A DNA stretch of 64,000 bases from Ryuthela nishihirai (GCA_038380435.1 JAWZYU010000020.1:41572307-41636306); one strand, 5' to 3'. Counted from the first letter of the stretch, positions 20,981-31,571 are shown. Program-made: numbers and translations. Notes: generated from the sequence alone by a model not told the origin.

Positions 20981-21628
20981 TATATGTTACCGCTAAAGCT
21001 CGAAAGCCGTTAATGTGCACATTACCTAGATAATCTGCAGATTAACTGATTTGCTCCGTTAACGTGCGGAATCAAGAGTTTTCCGCATTTTACCTAGGTA
21101 ATGTGCACATTAACGGCTTCCGTATCGTTAAAGTTCAAAAGTTTGTTTCTCTCATAGTGGTGAATCTCTTGAATATGAATCTTCGTGTCACGTGATTCAC
21201 TCGTCCGCATTATAAAAAACGCCCCGGATGAGCGGAGGCCAAGTGAGAACGAATCGGTAATGTGATTCATTCTTGATAACGAATCACTAAAATGATTCGT
21301 TCTCACTTGGCCTGCTCATTTTGGGGGCGTTTTTTATAATTCGGACGACTGATTCATGTTGACAGAGGGATGACCCTGGTTTCAACTCTACTCTCGGACA
21401 CTAGATAAATAACATGATGTTAATTTAAGCGTACAGAAACGTTCCTGTTGTTCCAGCAAAGATCTTATTTTCACTTTAACGAGTGCCTAGTAGGTAATGT
21501 GCAGATTATCCAGGTAATTTGAGAAATGAAACAATTTTCCGCACGTTAACGGATCACCCTAGTTAATCTGTACAATACCTAGATAATCTGAAGAATAACT
21601 GATTTCTGCACTTTAGCGGTAACATATA
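20981..21628. mobile_element. Palindrome-rich MITE with nested hairpin
   Basis: The outer inverted repeats are TATATGTTACCGCTAAAG (20981-20998) and its complement (21611-21628). Subterminal regions repeat GTGCACATTA, TAATCTGCAGATTAA and ACCTAG words in both orientations. Inside, 21186-21260 and about 21290-21355 form a second inverted repeat (arms with ATAAAAAACGCCCC and GGCCAAGTGAGAACGAATC). No protein is encoded. Confidence 0.75.
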
Positions 21629-22147
21629 TATAAATACTATTTTTTTCCTATTTTCTTCTTATCATTTGAAAAAGTATTTTTACATTAGCCAAATTAAATT
21701 ACGGCTAATTAATTGTCTTAATCTAAAAAAAAGAAAGATTGTGTTGTTTCAGCGTCTGTTGAAGAAAAACAAATATCGACTTTAGGACTTTGATTCTGCA
21801 CTCATTTCAAGCATGCATTCATGTTCTGCTCTTTCTTTGTGTACGTCATGTACGTAGAAGCTAATCTGTCTCCTAAGTGACAGACTTTAAAATAATGATC
21901 AAAATAGCATGATGCCGTTCACAGAAGCGGTTACTATAATAAAGCAAAAAGTTATGTCGCTTTTTTGGGCATCAATCGCTATCTCGCCCGGTTTAATACC
22001 TTGTTATAAGTTAAGATCCGATACCTGTCCTTGAAAAAAATATACTGGTCCTTAGAAAATATACCAATAATCACATGATCCTATTATTATCGCGCAACAT
22101 TTATGAACACGGCGACTAATACCCATCGAATATTTCATATATTTTTT
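21629..22147. other. No gene seen
   Basis: AT-rich sequence, no recognised feature. Confidence 0.5.
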
Positions 22148-22235
22148 CTTAGTTATTTAAAAGCTATAAAGTTCACACATAGTAAATGACTTGTTGTTTA
22201 GTAATTGAAAAGATGAAGTGCACACAAAATAAATG

Positions 22236-22625
22236 GGTTGGGTTGTTTTACCTCTGAGCGGCACTTTTTTGCACACCATGGGCTAAATGGCCAGGTCACA
22301 TGGACCCCGAAGGCTCAGAGAAGGTTGGGGTAGGGAACCCACTGGAACAGCTGTTGGGAGACAGATGGTAGTCTCCCGTCAAGGCCATCCAGTGTGTTCT
22401 TTAACGTGTACAGGGTATGGCTCCCTCGCACACGGGGCCACGGCTTAACGTCCCATTCGATGGACGGCGGCTTTTCCCAGCCCATCGGTGTCCCCTACTG
22501 ACCGTGGGCAGGGCGGGGAATTTTGCGGAGATAAATCTCAACGCTGACCCAGCTGGGACTCGAACCTGCGAACTACAGATTACGAGCCTGGCACGCTACC
22601 GACTGAGCCACCCCCGCCCCTGCCC
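22236..22625 (-). mobile_element. SINE1 copy
   Basis: Full-length minus-strand copy in the 49-bp repeat. The flanks ACAAAATAAATG and ACAATAAATG look like an imperfect duplication, but the repeat itself contains similar words. Confidence 0.9.
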
Positions 22626-22802
22626 CCCACAATAAATGATTTTGAGTTAATGTTTAGTTATATAAAAGAGATAAATTGCACTCATAAAATGATTTTGACT
22701 AATGATTAGTTTTTTAAAGTTATAAGGAGTAAATGACTTATTGTTTAGTTATTTAAAAGCTATAAATTGCACACATAATAAATGGCTTATTGCTGTTATT
22801 TA

Positions 22803-23363
22803 TCATCATCGTCATCAAGCAGCCATGGACTACAAAGGTCCAATCAGATTATGCAAATTTAGTTCTCCAAGCATATCTGTCCTGTGCTACATCTGCTGGA
22901 TCCGGTCACTGCACACCAATTCTAATAAGGTCCTGTTTGACATTGTCTGCCCACCGCATCCTAGGTCTCCCCTTCTTTCTGAGGCCTTTAGGCACACTGT
23001 TCATAACCCTATTCGTCAATCTATAATTATCCATACGGGCAAACATGGCCAAACCAACGGAGTCTCTCTCTGCACAATATGCTGCTTAAAGGAGGTTGCA
23101 GACTCCTTTGCCTAACCTCATCATTAGTTACAAAGTTGAACCACCTAATGCCCAGGATACTGCGTAAGCATCTAGTTTCCTGTTATGTTGTTTACAAAGT
23201 GTCCAAGTTTCACTACCATAACTAACTCTAGAAAGGACCAAACTGTTTTACAGTCTATTTTAGTCTTTAGGTGTATACGCCTATTTTTCCACATTCTCCA
23301 TAAATTCCTAAAAATCCCAGCAGCATTCCCTATTCTTCTGTTAATTTCATGCCGCACGTCAGC
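22803..23363 (-). pseudogene. 5'-truncated RTE-like LINE copy
   Basis: Minus-strand copy of the last 560 bp of the RTE element found complete to 59217. Its frames include RHEINRRIGNAAGIFRNLWR and NRRIHLKTKI, then the GRPR-type C-terminus in another frame. The 3' end, at the left, is the CATCATCGTCATCAAGCAGC block. Stops and frame changes make it non-coding. Confidence 0.88.
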
Positions 23364-23403
23364 AGTATTTAAAAGCTATAAAGTGCACACATAATAAATG
23401 ACA

Positions 23404-23987
23404 TTGTTATAAGATAAAGAGTAAAAATTTATTCTTTTAATTTTTTTATGTGCGTTAAAATTTTTTTTAAGTATACGAAGCAAATGAAGCGTTATCCTGC
23501 TCAATGTGCCTTGTCTATCCAAGGTCAGGAATATGAAAAACAAAATACTATGGCAATGTAACAAAATTTGATCCATATATCGTTATGATATACAAAAAAT
23601 AAACCTCGATTACTTTTTTTTTCTTACTAATATTTTTATAAGGTTATCGCTAATATTTTACTAATCTGCAGTGTCTAGTTCGAATTAGCATTCAGTAAAA
23701 TATTTTTTCTTATTTACATTTTTTTCTCATTAGTGAATTTGATAACGACTATTCTTCCAATATTTTCCTTTAATAGTAAAATGTTCTCCACTATGAAATG
23801 ATGAGTTCAGTTCATCATTTCTTGAGTTCCATGTCTACAGGACTTATCCTGTGATTATTTACTAATGGTTCTCCACTCTTTTGCTTTAAGAGTAACAATA
23901 AATTTTATTCAGTAAATCACCGTATATTTTGATTGTTACACATCCACAAACTACTGTTCCTAATTTCATACTCATTAGGTACATATC
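23404..23987. other. AT-rich spacer, no gene seen
   Basis: No feature recognised. Confidence 0.5.
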
Positions 23988-24000
23988 ATGATTATATCAG

Positions 24001-24387
24001 GGGCGGGGGTGGCTCAGTCGGTAGCGCGCCAGGCTCGTAATCTGTACTTCCCAGGTTCGAGTCCCAGCTGGGTCAGCGTTGAGATTTATCTCCGCAAAAT
24101 TCCCCGCCCTGCCCACGGTCAGTAGGAGACACCGATGGGCTTGGAAAGGCCGCCGTCCGTCGGATGGGACGTTAAGCCGTGGCCCCGTGTGTGGGAGAGC
24201 TATACCCTGTGCGCGTTAAAGAACACGCTGAATGGCCTTGACGGGAGGCTACCATCTGTCTCCCAACAGCTGTTCCAGTGGGTCCCCTCCCCAACCTTCT
24301 CTGAGCCTTCGGGGTCCATGTGACCTGGCCATTTAGCCCATGGTGGGCAAAAAGGTGCCGCTCAGAGGTAAAACAACAACAAAACAA
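24001..24387 (+). mobile_element. SINE1 copy with 13-bp TSD
   Basis: Flanked by ATGATTATATCAG (23988-24000 and 24388-24400). The tail is AACAACAACAAAACAA, unlike the usual AACCC repeats. Confidence 0.95.
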
Positions 24388-24400
24388 ATGATTATATCAG

Positions 24401-24689
24401 AACTATCAATATATAAAGAAAAAGGGAAAATAACCATAGCAGGGAATGTATTCTTTTCATTAACATGGTAATATTTTCTATAGAAAATTTAAGCCGGGTG
24501 GCACCCAAAATTAATATTTTTAAGTAGAACATTAAATCAGATGCTATCCAAAATTAATAATTCTATCATATCCTTTCAAAGCTGCAAGGAGCCTGGAACA
24601 ACCGGAAAATTTAGGTGGAGCAATGAATACCACAAATTGGTATCTTTGGACCCATATTTGAAAACCTTTGACCTCGGTGCTCATGTTTA
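24401..24689. other. No gene seen
   Basis: AT-rich sequence without a recognisable feature. Confidence 0.5.
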
Positions 24690-25190
24690 GTTGACCCCGG
24701 TAGACCCAAATCTGATTAGGTTGGAAACATCGCTATCAGTTGGGTTGGGTTGTTTTACCTCTGAGCGGCGCTTTTTTGCACACCATGGGCTAAATGGCCA
24801 GGTCATATGGACCCCGAAGGCTCAGAGAAGGTTGGTGGAGGGGACCCACTGGAACAGCTGTTGAGAGACAGATGGTAGCCTCCTGTCAAGGCCATCCAGC
24901 GTGTTCTTTAACGTGTACAGGGTATGGCTCTCCCGCACACGGGGCACGGCTTAACGTCCCATCCGACGGACAGCGGCCTTTCCAAGCCATCGGTGTCCCC
25001 TACTGACCGTGGGCAGGGCGGGGAATTTTGCGGAGATAAATCGCTATCAGTCAGATGGGATGTTAAAGCATAACTGTGCAAAGGAGAGTCACAATTTGTA
25101 CACTTATATGTTAAAGAACATACTGGATTGCCTTAACTGGGAAGGGAAAGTTCCATCTCTCACCTAACATCTGTCCAATAATTAAAAAAA
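24690..25190 (+). mobile_element. Old SINE1 relic interrupted by a younger SINE1
   Basis: The flanks of the insertion at 24740 still read as SINE1 body: TTGACCCCGGTAGACCC, then after the insertion TCAGATGGGATGTTAAAGC, GTTAAAGAACATACTGGATT and CCTAACATCTGTCC. Confidence 0.7.
24740..25039 (-). mobile_element. 5'-truncated SINE1 with TSD
   Basis: Headless minus-strand copy ending at GCGGAGATAA, flanked by ATCGCTATCAG (24729-24739 and 25040-25050). Together with 9175-9472 it shows truncation at almost the same internal point. Confidence 0.93.
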
Positions 25191-25537
25191 TATTTTAGAA
25201 GTTATACAGTAATTGTTGTTTAAACAAACAATGTGTTTAACTAGAAGCTAAAAAGTGCTCTGGTAAATCTGAAAAACGAAACCGAAAACAAGCAACCCCC
25301 TACTCCACTTTTGGAAACAACTCTGCTCTGAAGAACTGGATTTTGACAATATCCTAAAACAGTGTATAAAAGTATTTATAATCTTGAATCTAACCAATGC
25401 AGGGGTATACATTTAAACTGCCCTACAGCTTTAATAGTGCATTAGCACAAAACTTGTCTAAAAAGAAGTTATACAGCTTTGAGATTAGCTTCCCATTGAC
25501 CTATTATAGGGTTGTTACTTAATTTTTGGAAACCATG
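25191..25537. other. No gene seen
   Basis: AT-rich unique sequence. Confidence 0.5.
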
Positions 25538-25539
25538 TA

Positions 25540-26681
25540 CACTGTGTTGAAAAAAGTGGCCGTACACTTCCATGTTATGTGAATGGAAAGCCACCTTCAA
25601 AGCTCCCTAACATTGAAAATAAACCTTTTACGAAAAAACTGTTATTGCCGATAAATTGTAGATGTCACTCAAATATCTCTAAATGTATTTCCCGTAATAT
25701 TCGTTTGATATTTAGAGAATGAATGGAAGCTGAAGCATTTATCTTCAACTTTGGAAAAAATACTTCAATAGATAAAACACAACTCTTGTAACAATTTGTT
25801 CACTAACATAAATTAAATATCTGAAGCTTGTATGACGATTCTTTAAGATTTCATCAATTTGGAATCAATGTGACAGTGTCTGATGTTAAATGGTCCCGCT
25901 TCAATCACTCTTTAAATATTGATCGAAGATTGTTGAAAATCGACACTGCCACATTGCCTCCAAATTGATGAAATCTTAAAGAATCGACATATAAGCTTCA
26001 GATATTTATGTTAGTGAACAAATTGTTACAAGAGTTGTGTTTTATCTATTGAAGTAGGGGGCGGGGGTGGCTCAGTCGGTAGCGCGCCAGGCTCGTAATC
26101 TGTAGTTCCCAGGTTCGAGTCCCAGCTGGGTCAGCGTTGAGATTTATCTCCGCAAAATGCCCCGCCCTGCCCACGGACAGTAGGGGATACCGATGGGCTT
26201 GAAAAGGTCGCCGTCCGTCGGATGGGATGTTAAGCCGTGGCCCCGTGTGCGGGAGAGCCATACCCTGTGCACGTTAAAGAACACGCTGGATGGCCTTTAC
26301 TGGAGGCTACCATCTGTCTCCCAACAGCTGTTCCAGTGGGTCCCCTCCCCCAACCTTCTCTGAGTCTTCGGGGTCCATGTGACCTGGCCATTTAGCCCAT
26401 GGTGTGCAAAAAAGTGCCGCTCAGAGGTAAAACAATCCAATCTATTGAAGTATTTTTTTACAACTGCCTAAAGTTAAAGATAAATGCTTCAGCTTCCATT
26501 CATTCTTTAAATATTAAACGAATATTGCGAAAAAATATTTAGAGAGATTTGAGTGACATCTACAATTTATCGCCAATAACAGTTTTTGCGTAAAGGGTTT
26601 GTTTTTAATGTTAGGGAACTCTGAAAATTGTTTTCCATTCACATAACATAGAAGTGTCCGGACACTTTTTTCAACATAGTG
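25540..26681. mobile_element. Large foldback MITE, Tc1/mariner-type TA target
   Basis: Arms of about 330-370 bp are inverted copies. The left end CACTGTGTTGAAAAAAGTG (25540) mirrors the right end CACTTTTTTCAACATAGTG (26681). Both sides are bounded by TA. Shared blocks include GATGTCACTCAAAT with its complement and CAAATTGTTACAAGAGTTGT near the centre. Without the SINE1 at 26057-26440 the element is about 745 bp. No protein is encoded. Confidence 0.85.
26057..26440 (+). mobile_element. SINE1 copy inside the foldback element
   Basis: Flanked by TCTATTGAAGTA (26045-26056 and 26441-26452). CCAAT-type tail. Confidence 0.96.
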
Positions 26682-26683
26682 TA

Positions 26684-27364
26684 TATAGTAGCTTGTTTCA
26701 GCTTCTAGTAAAGTTTCTAAAGTCCTTCCCACTTTAAACCTGTTAACTCTTCCATTTCAGCAATCAGTCAATCTACATTCCTTTCTCTAAATAAAGATTG
26801 CTCTACATTTTAATCATTTCATCGGATCATTACACCAGTATTTCTCGATCTGTGGTGCCCAAGGTAATTTCACAGGCTTCTATACATAAATTATGGGAAG
26901 TGGTCCTAGGCTGAGAAAAGGCTAATAATCATTGCATTGCACGATGCCCAAATACTTTGTAATCAAATCTAGTTTGTTCTAATGTGATCTATCTAAACAT
27001 TTGATGTATAAAGAACAACAAAACCGGAAGGATGAGTTACTTTAATTAACAAAGAAGTCTAAGTGTCTATATATTATAGGAATTATGTAAGTAAAAGCAA
27101 ATACCGTAGCAAAATAAAGACAGAACTATCCTGAGGTCGTTCTAATCAAACAGTTGAACACAGGACGTTTTCGAATGCTTCATTGATCGATTTTTGTCCC
27201 TAAGGCATGTTTCCGTAATCATGTCAACTAGGACGTCTGCAAATTAAATAATTTCCAAGGCTTTCAAGTAGCAGATTTCGATAAGTTGATTAGTATCTCA
27301 ATGGCTACGATGGCTTTTTTTTCTGAATTTCGAATCCCTTAACGTTGAAAAGCAGAAGAAACAG
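26684..27364. other. No gene seen
   Basis: Unique AT-rich sequence without a convincing exon or repeat. Confidence 0.5.
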
Positions 27365-27377
27365 GACTGAAGATAGT

Positions 27378-27763
27378 TGTGTTGGGTTGTTTTACCTCTG
27401 AGCGGCACTTTTTTGCACACCATGGGCTAAATGGCCAGGTCACATGGACCCCGAAGGCTCAGAGAAGGTTGGGGGAGGGGACCCACTGGAACAGCTGTTG
27501 GGAGACAGATGGTAGCCTCCCGTCAAGGCCATCCAGGGTGTTCTTTCCCGTGCACAGGGTATGGCTCTCCCGCATACGGGGCCACGGCTTAACGTCCCAT
27601 CCGACGGACGGCGGCCTTTCCAAGCCCATCGGTGTCCCCTACTGACCGTGGGCAGGGCGGGGAATTTTGCGGAGATAAATCTCAACGCTGACCTAGCTTG
27701 GACTCGAACCTGGGAATTACAGATTACGAGCCTGGCGCGCTACCGACTGAGCCACCCCCGACC
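27378..27763 (-). mobile_element. SINE1 copy with TSD
   Basis: Flanked by GACTGAAGAT with a variable extension (27365-27374 and 27764-27773). Near 27547 the usual TTTAACG reads TTTCCCG. Confidence 0.92.
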
Positions 27764-27773
27764 GACTGAAGAT

Positions 27774-28171
27774 GGTTGGATACATAGTAGTTGGAGGAAG
27801 ATTTCCTGTAAAAAACATTTGATTCTGGATCTGAAGTTTCAGAGTGTGTGTAAGAAGGAATGCATTTTCGAAGATTTCGAATTTTTATTTTTTACTGTTT
27901 ACGAAGACGTTTTCTTCACTGGAAATTTTCATCAAACATTATTCCCCGCCAGAAGGGGGCAATGAGTGAACATGAGCTTGAGGTTGGGGGGAGGGGGGGG
28001 GGGAAATCCCTTGTCAGTATTAGCAAATGCATTTCAAGTAAAAAATTTTAAAACCGCACCAACCATATTTATAAAACTGGTGCAATTTTAAAAACTCTTT
28101 TCTCGTCAAATATTTTCTCTGTAGGGCAGAACGAGGAAAGAGTGTTTTACATAACGACTCTCAAAAGTAGG
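27774..28171. other. No gene seen
   Basis: Contains a G-rich run at about 27984-28003. Otherwise unique, without coding evidence. Confidence 0.5.
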
Positions 28172-28339
28172 AATAAAATAAATAAATTCCTCCTCAAGCA
28201 GCTGCTTGCCACAGAGGACTGACAGTTTATACGCCACAGTAGAAAGTCTGTCAGGATGGCGGGACCTCAGAAGAAAAACAATACAAACGTCCATGCCTTA
28301 CCGGGGCTCAAACTCAGGTCCTTCAGATCAGTACCCAAG
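28172..28339 (-). mobile_element. SINE2 copy, head truncated
   Basis: Minus-strand body and tail (CCTCAAGCAGCTGCTTGCC, GACAGTTTATA) with part of the tRNA head up to CAGATCAGTACCCAAG. Confidence 0.85.
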
Positions 28340-28435
28340 GGTGAGATTCAACCATATAGTGTTTGTTGTCCACCAAAATTATATTTGTATTAATGGTGAC
28401 TTGTTTAATATTGCTGTAAATATGAATTTACACAG
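28340..28435. repeat. Left arm of a 90-bp inverted duplication
   Basis: GTGAGATTCAACCATATAG and the following 75 bp recur in reverse complement at 29757-29850. Both arms adjoin a SINE2 copy. Confidence 0.8.
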
Positions 28436-28527
28436 ACGACTATGTGTATAAATAAAAAACGGACGACTATCTGTATAAAAATGAATTTGATATACGTATA
28501 ACCTATTACAATCAGGCCCATCTTTTA

Positions 28528-28920
28528 GGGGCGGGGGTGGCTCAGTCGGTAGCGCGCCAGGCTCGTAATCTGTAGTTCCCAGGTTCGAGTCCCAGCTGGG
28601 TCAGCGTTGAGATTTATCTCCGCAAAATTCCCCGCCCTGCCCACGGACAGTAGGGGATACCGATGGGCTTGAAAAGGTCGCCGTCCGTCGGATGGGACGT
28701 TAAGCCGTGGCCCCGTGTGCGGGAGAGCCATACCCTGTGCACGTTAAAGAACACGCTGGATGGCCTTGACGGGAGGCTACCCTCTGTCTCCCAACAGCTG
28801 TTCCAGTGGGTCCCCTCCCCCAACCTTCTCTGAGCCTTGGGGGGTCCATGTGACCTGGCCATTTAGCCCATGGTGTGCAAAAAAAGTGCCGCTCAGAGGT
28901 AAAACAACCCACAACCCAAC
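28528..28920 (+). mobile_element. SINE1 copy, reference for internal promoter
   Basis: Clean example of the tRNA-like head: A-box TGGCTCAGTCGG at 28538-28549 and B-box GGTTCGAGTCC at 28582-28592, the two elements bound in RNA polymerase III promoters. The anticodon-loop position reads CTCGTAA, which by eye resembles an elongator Met-type tRNA with CGT in place of CAT. No clear TSD. Confidence 0.93.
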
Positions 28921-29050
28921 CTACCCGGTGGGCGTTATAGAACATGCTGGATAGCCTAGACGGGTTTTTGTTGGCTTGTTTTTGCTTTATGTGGCATGCT
29001 TCTTTGCCCACAATGAACTAAAAGACAGATCATTTATGAGTCCCCTTTCA
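28921..29050. mobile_element. SINE1-like debris
   Basis: Short diverged SINE1 pieces: AGAACATGCTGGATAGCC and GCCCACAATGAACTAAA in mixed orientation. Too decayed to assign limits. Confidence 0.4.
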
Positions 29051-29194
29051 AAGTCAGTCATAAAGCCTTTTTAAACATGTCGCCTTGGCTTTGCTTCCAC
29101 CATACCTTAACGGCTTTTATAGAACTTCCTTGTCACATAAAATACTTCCGTCAGTAAGAAATTTTGCACATATTGGCATCACGCAGTGTATGCT

Positions 29195-29445
29195 AATCAG
29201 GTCTCAAGGATCCCAAGGGACTATAGAAAGTTGGGGAGGAGAGAACCCATTATACAGGAGATTGTTGGTAGCCTACCTTCAAGGCATCCACCGTATTCTT
29301 TAACTTGCATGGGATATGGCTCTCCCGCACACGGGGACACGGCTTAACGTCTCATCCGACAGACAGCTGCCTTTTCAAGCTCATCGGTGTCCCCTTTCTC
29401 AACGAGGGCAATGCGAGTTTAATGGGGCCTTAACGGTATTTTTCA
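29195..29445 (-). mobile_element. Degraded SINE1 relic
   Basis: Minus-strand body with GGTCTCAAGGATCCC, TATGGCTCTCCCGCACACGG and GCTCATCGGTGTCCCC. The head is missing. Confidence 0.8.
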
Positions 29446-29449
29446 TTTG

Positions 29450-29565
29450 TCCTCTAACAGATATTTAGTGCATTCCTTTTCTACCTAGCTATGAGCCTCT
29501 AGATCTCTGTGACGTGGCATTTAGCCTATTTTGTGACAAAAAAACTATCTTCAGGGGTAAAAAAT
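29450..29565 (+). mobile_element. SINE1 3'-end relic
   Basis: Plus-strand terminus: GTGACGTGGCATTTAGCC followed by a decayed GGGGTAAAAAATAG end. Confidence 0.65.
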
Positions 29566-29756
29566 AGTGTCCCTTCAAGCAGCTGCCTTGCCATAGAAGT
29601 CTGACAGGAGCCTGTCAGTTTGAACTGCACACTAGAAGGTCTGTGAGGATGATGGGACCATAAAAACAACACAAACATCCATGACTTACCTGGGGTTCGA
29701 TCCCAAGTCCCTTACATCACTAGCGAAGAACACTACCCACCCGGCCACGGGACGGC
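29566..29756 (-). mobile_element. SINE2 copy
   Basis: Minus-strand copy with nearly complete tRNA head ending CGGCCACGGGACGGC. Diverged B-box region (GGGGTTCGATCCC). Confidence 0.87.
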
Positions 29757-29850
29757 AAAACAATTCATCTTTACAGCAATATTAAACAAGTCACCCTTAA
29801 CACAAATATAATTTTGGTGGACAGCAAACGCTATATGGTTGAATCTCACT
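29757..29850. repeat. Right arm of the 90-bp inverted duplication
   Basis: Reverse complement of 28340-28435 with a few mismatches, ending CTATATGGTTGAATCTCAC. A SINE1 follows after 9 bp. Confidence 0.8.
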
Positions 29851-29859
29851 TTTCTAGAT

Positions 29860-30246
29860 GGGGCGGGGGTGGCTCAGTCGGTAGCGCGCCAGGCTCGTAA
29901 TCTGTAGTTCCCAGGTTCGAGTCCCAGCTGGGTCAGCGTTGAGATTTATCTCCGCAAAATTCCCCGCCCTGCCCACGGTCAGTAAGGGACACCGATGGGC
30001 TTGGAAAGGCAGCCGTCCGTCGGATGGGACGTTAAGCCGTGGCCCCGTATGCGGGAGAGCCATACCCTGTGCACGTTAAAGAACACGCTGGATGGCCTTG
30101 ACGGAAGGCTACCATCTGTCTCCCAACAGCTGTTCCAGTGGGTCCCCTCCACCAACCTTCTCTGAGCCTTCGGGGTCCATGTGACCTGGCCATTTAGCCC
30201 ATGGTGTGCAAAAAAGTGCCGCTCAGAGGTAAAACAACCCAACCCA
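29860..30246 (+). mobile_element. SINE1 copy with 12-bp TSD
   Basis: Flanked by ACTTTTCTAGAT (29848-29859 and 30247-30258). Full length with AACCC tail. Confidence 0.96.
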
Positions 30247-30258
30247 ACTTTTCTAGAT

Positions 30259-30657
30259 TAACTGAAGGAGTATGCCTTCCAGCCTCTCGAGAAATTACAT
30301 TTATACACTTCATTCAGAAGGCCCACCACTCTGTCTTTTAAATCACAGCTTATTCTTACGCGTGAGATCCTATTCAGTGAGTTTTCCAAGTTTTACGCAT
30401 CGCTTCGGCGCAGTCAAGATAACATCGAAGCAGCAGCAACTGCTGGTCTCCGCTTTAAGGTAAACAAGGTGATACATTTCCGAATCATTTTCACCCTGTT
30501 TCACGCAGTTATTCGAGACAACTACTTTCCTCTTTCCATTCGAGTAAAGCCCAACAGACTTTGGGATTGGGAACGAGCTTTTGTGACCTTTTCCATGCTG
30601 CCAACTATTCGTTGTGAATAGAACTGCATTTCTATTTTCTGGGTCTCTGCACAAATG
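30259..30657. other. Unique block with open frames, function unknown
   Basis: Non-repetitive and less AT-rich than its surroundings. On the plus strand one frame stays open from about 30328 to a stop near 30620 (TREILFSEFSKFYASLRRS, then VKPNRLWDWERAF). On the minus strand another 94-codon frame overlaps it. I recognise no family. A GTAAAC after AAG at 30458 could be a donor site. It could be an exon, an old transposon or chance. Confidence 0.2.
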
Positions 30658-30659
30658 TA

Positions 30660-31159
30660 CAGTCGCTCAAAAAAGTATCCGAACACCATGGTTGATTACA
30701 GAATTCAGAAAAAATATCTGGCAAAGATTTTTTTTTTAGAAATTAGTGATCTGGCAACCTTCGTGTCACGTGACACTAATTTCTAAAAAAAATCGTTGAC
30801 AGATATTTTTTCTGAATCTTGTAATCAACCATAGTGTTCGGATACTTTTTTGAGCGGCTGTAGGTGGTCATATTATTTTGATACTAGATCGTGTGGGCTC
30901 ACTCACGGAAATATTGAGCGTGTGCAGTTACCGTTCACAGCAAACTGGAGCGTGTGCAGTAACTGCACACGCTCCAGTTTGCTGTGAACGGTAACTGGAG
31001 CGTGTACAGTTGCTGTACATGCTCCAGATATTTTTACTGAATTCTGTAATCACGTGACACGAAGGTTGCCAGATCATTGATTTCTAAAAAAATCGTTGCC
31101 AGATATTTTTTCTGAATTCTGTAATCAACCATAGTGTTCGGATACTTTTTGAGCGACTG
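30660..31159. mobile_element. Composite hairpin MITE (TA-flanked)
   Basis: Begins CAGTCGCTCAAAAAAG after a TA and ends CTTTTTGAGCGACTG before a TA. The first 201 bp (30660-30860) are a complete hairpin MITE with arms containing TCCGAACACCATGG and AGAAATTAGTGATCTGGCAA. The rest joins GGTGGTCATATTATTTTGAT, palindromes built on GGAGCGTGTGCAGT, and a second right arm. The same composite recurs inverted at 35320-35757. Confidence 0.85.
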
Positions 31160-31455
31160 TACTACAGAGTATAAACGAATTAAAAACCATTAAACATCGG
31201 AGATTTGTTTTAAAATATCTTCTTTTCGTACTGTATGTTAGTTGCTTCCAATCTTTTTCGTCTCTGCGACCCGTTAATTTTTCCTTCATGGAATTCAATT
31301 TTATTTCTCTTTTTATGTATAAAACGAGTTGAAACAATAATTAAAGTGTATGTAAGTTTTACGAGTATTTTAATACTGTATCCATGAATATCTAAGGTTT
31401 TTCTGTCAAATAAAATACTGAATAACTACATTGTCTGGCCAAATTATTATAAATT
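31160..31455. other. No gene seen
   Basis: AT-rich unique sequence. Confidence 0.5.
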
Positions 31456-31549
31456 AAAATAAATAAAAAATAAATACCCCCTCAAGCAGCTGCTCGCCAC
31501 AGAGGTCTGACAGGAGCCTGTCCGTTTATATGCCACAGTAGAAATACCT
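31456..31549 (-). mobile_element. 5'-truncated SINE2
   Basis: Minus-strand tail and terminal 65 bp (CCCCTCAAGCAGCTGCTCG, CACAGAGGTCTGACAGGAG). The rest is absent. Confidence 0.85.
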
Positions 31550-31571
31550 ATCGAATTCTTCGTCGTATGCA

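Larger units (their letters stand above)
22148..23403. repeat. 49-bp tandem repeat split by two retroelements
   Basis: Units of the form AGTTATTTAAAAGCTATAAA followed by TTGCACACATAATAAATG recur at about 22148, 22196, 22658, 22707, 22748 and 23365. The array is interrupted by a SINE1 (22236-22625) and an RTE fragment (22803-23363). Confidence 0.75.
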
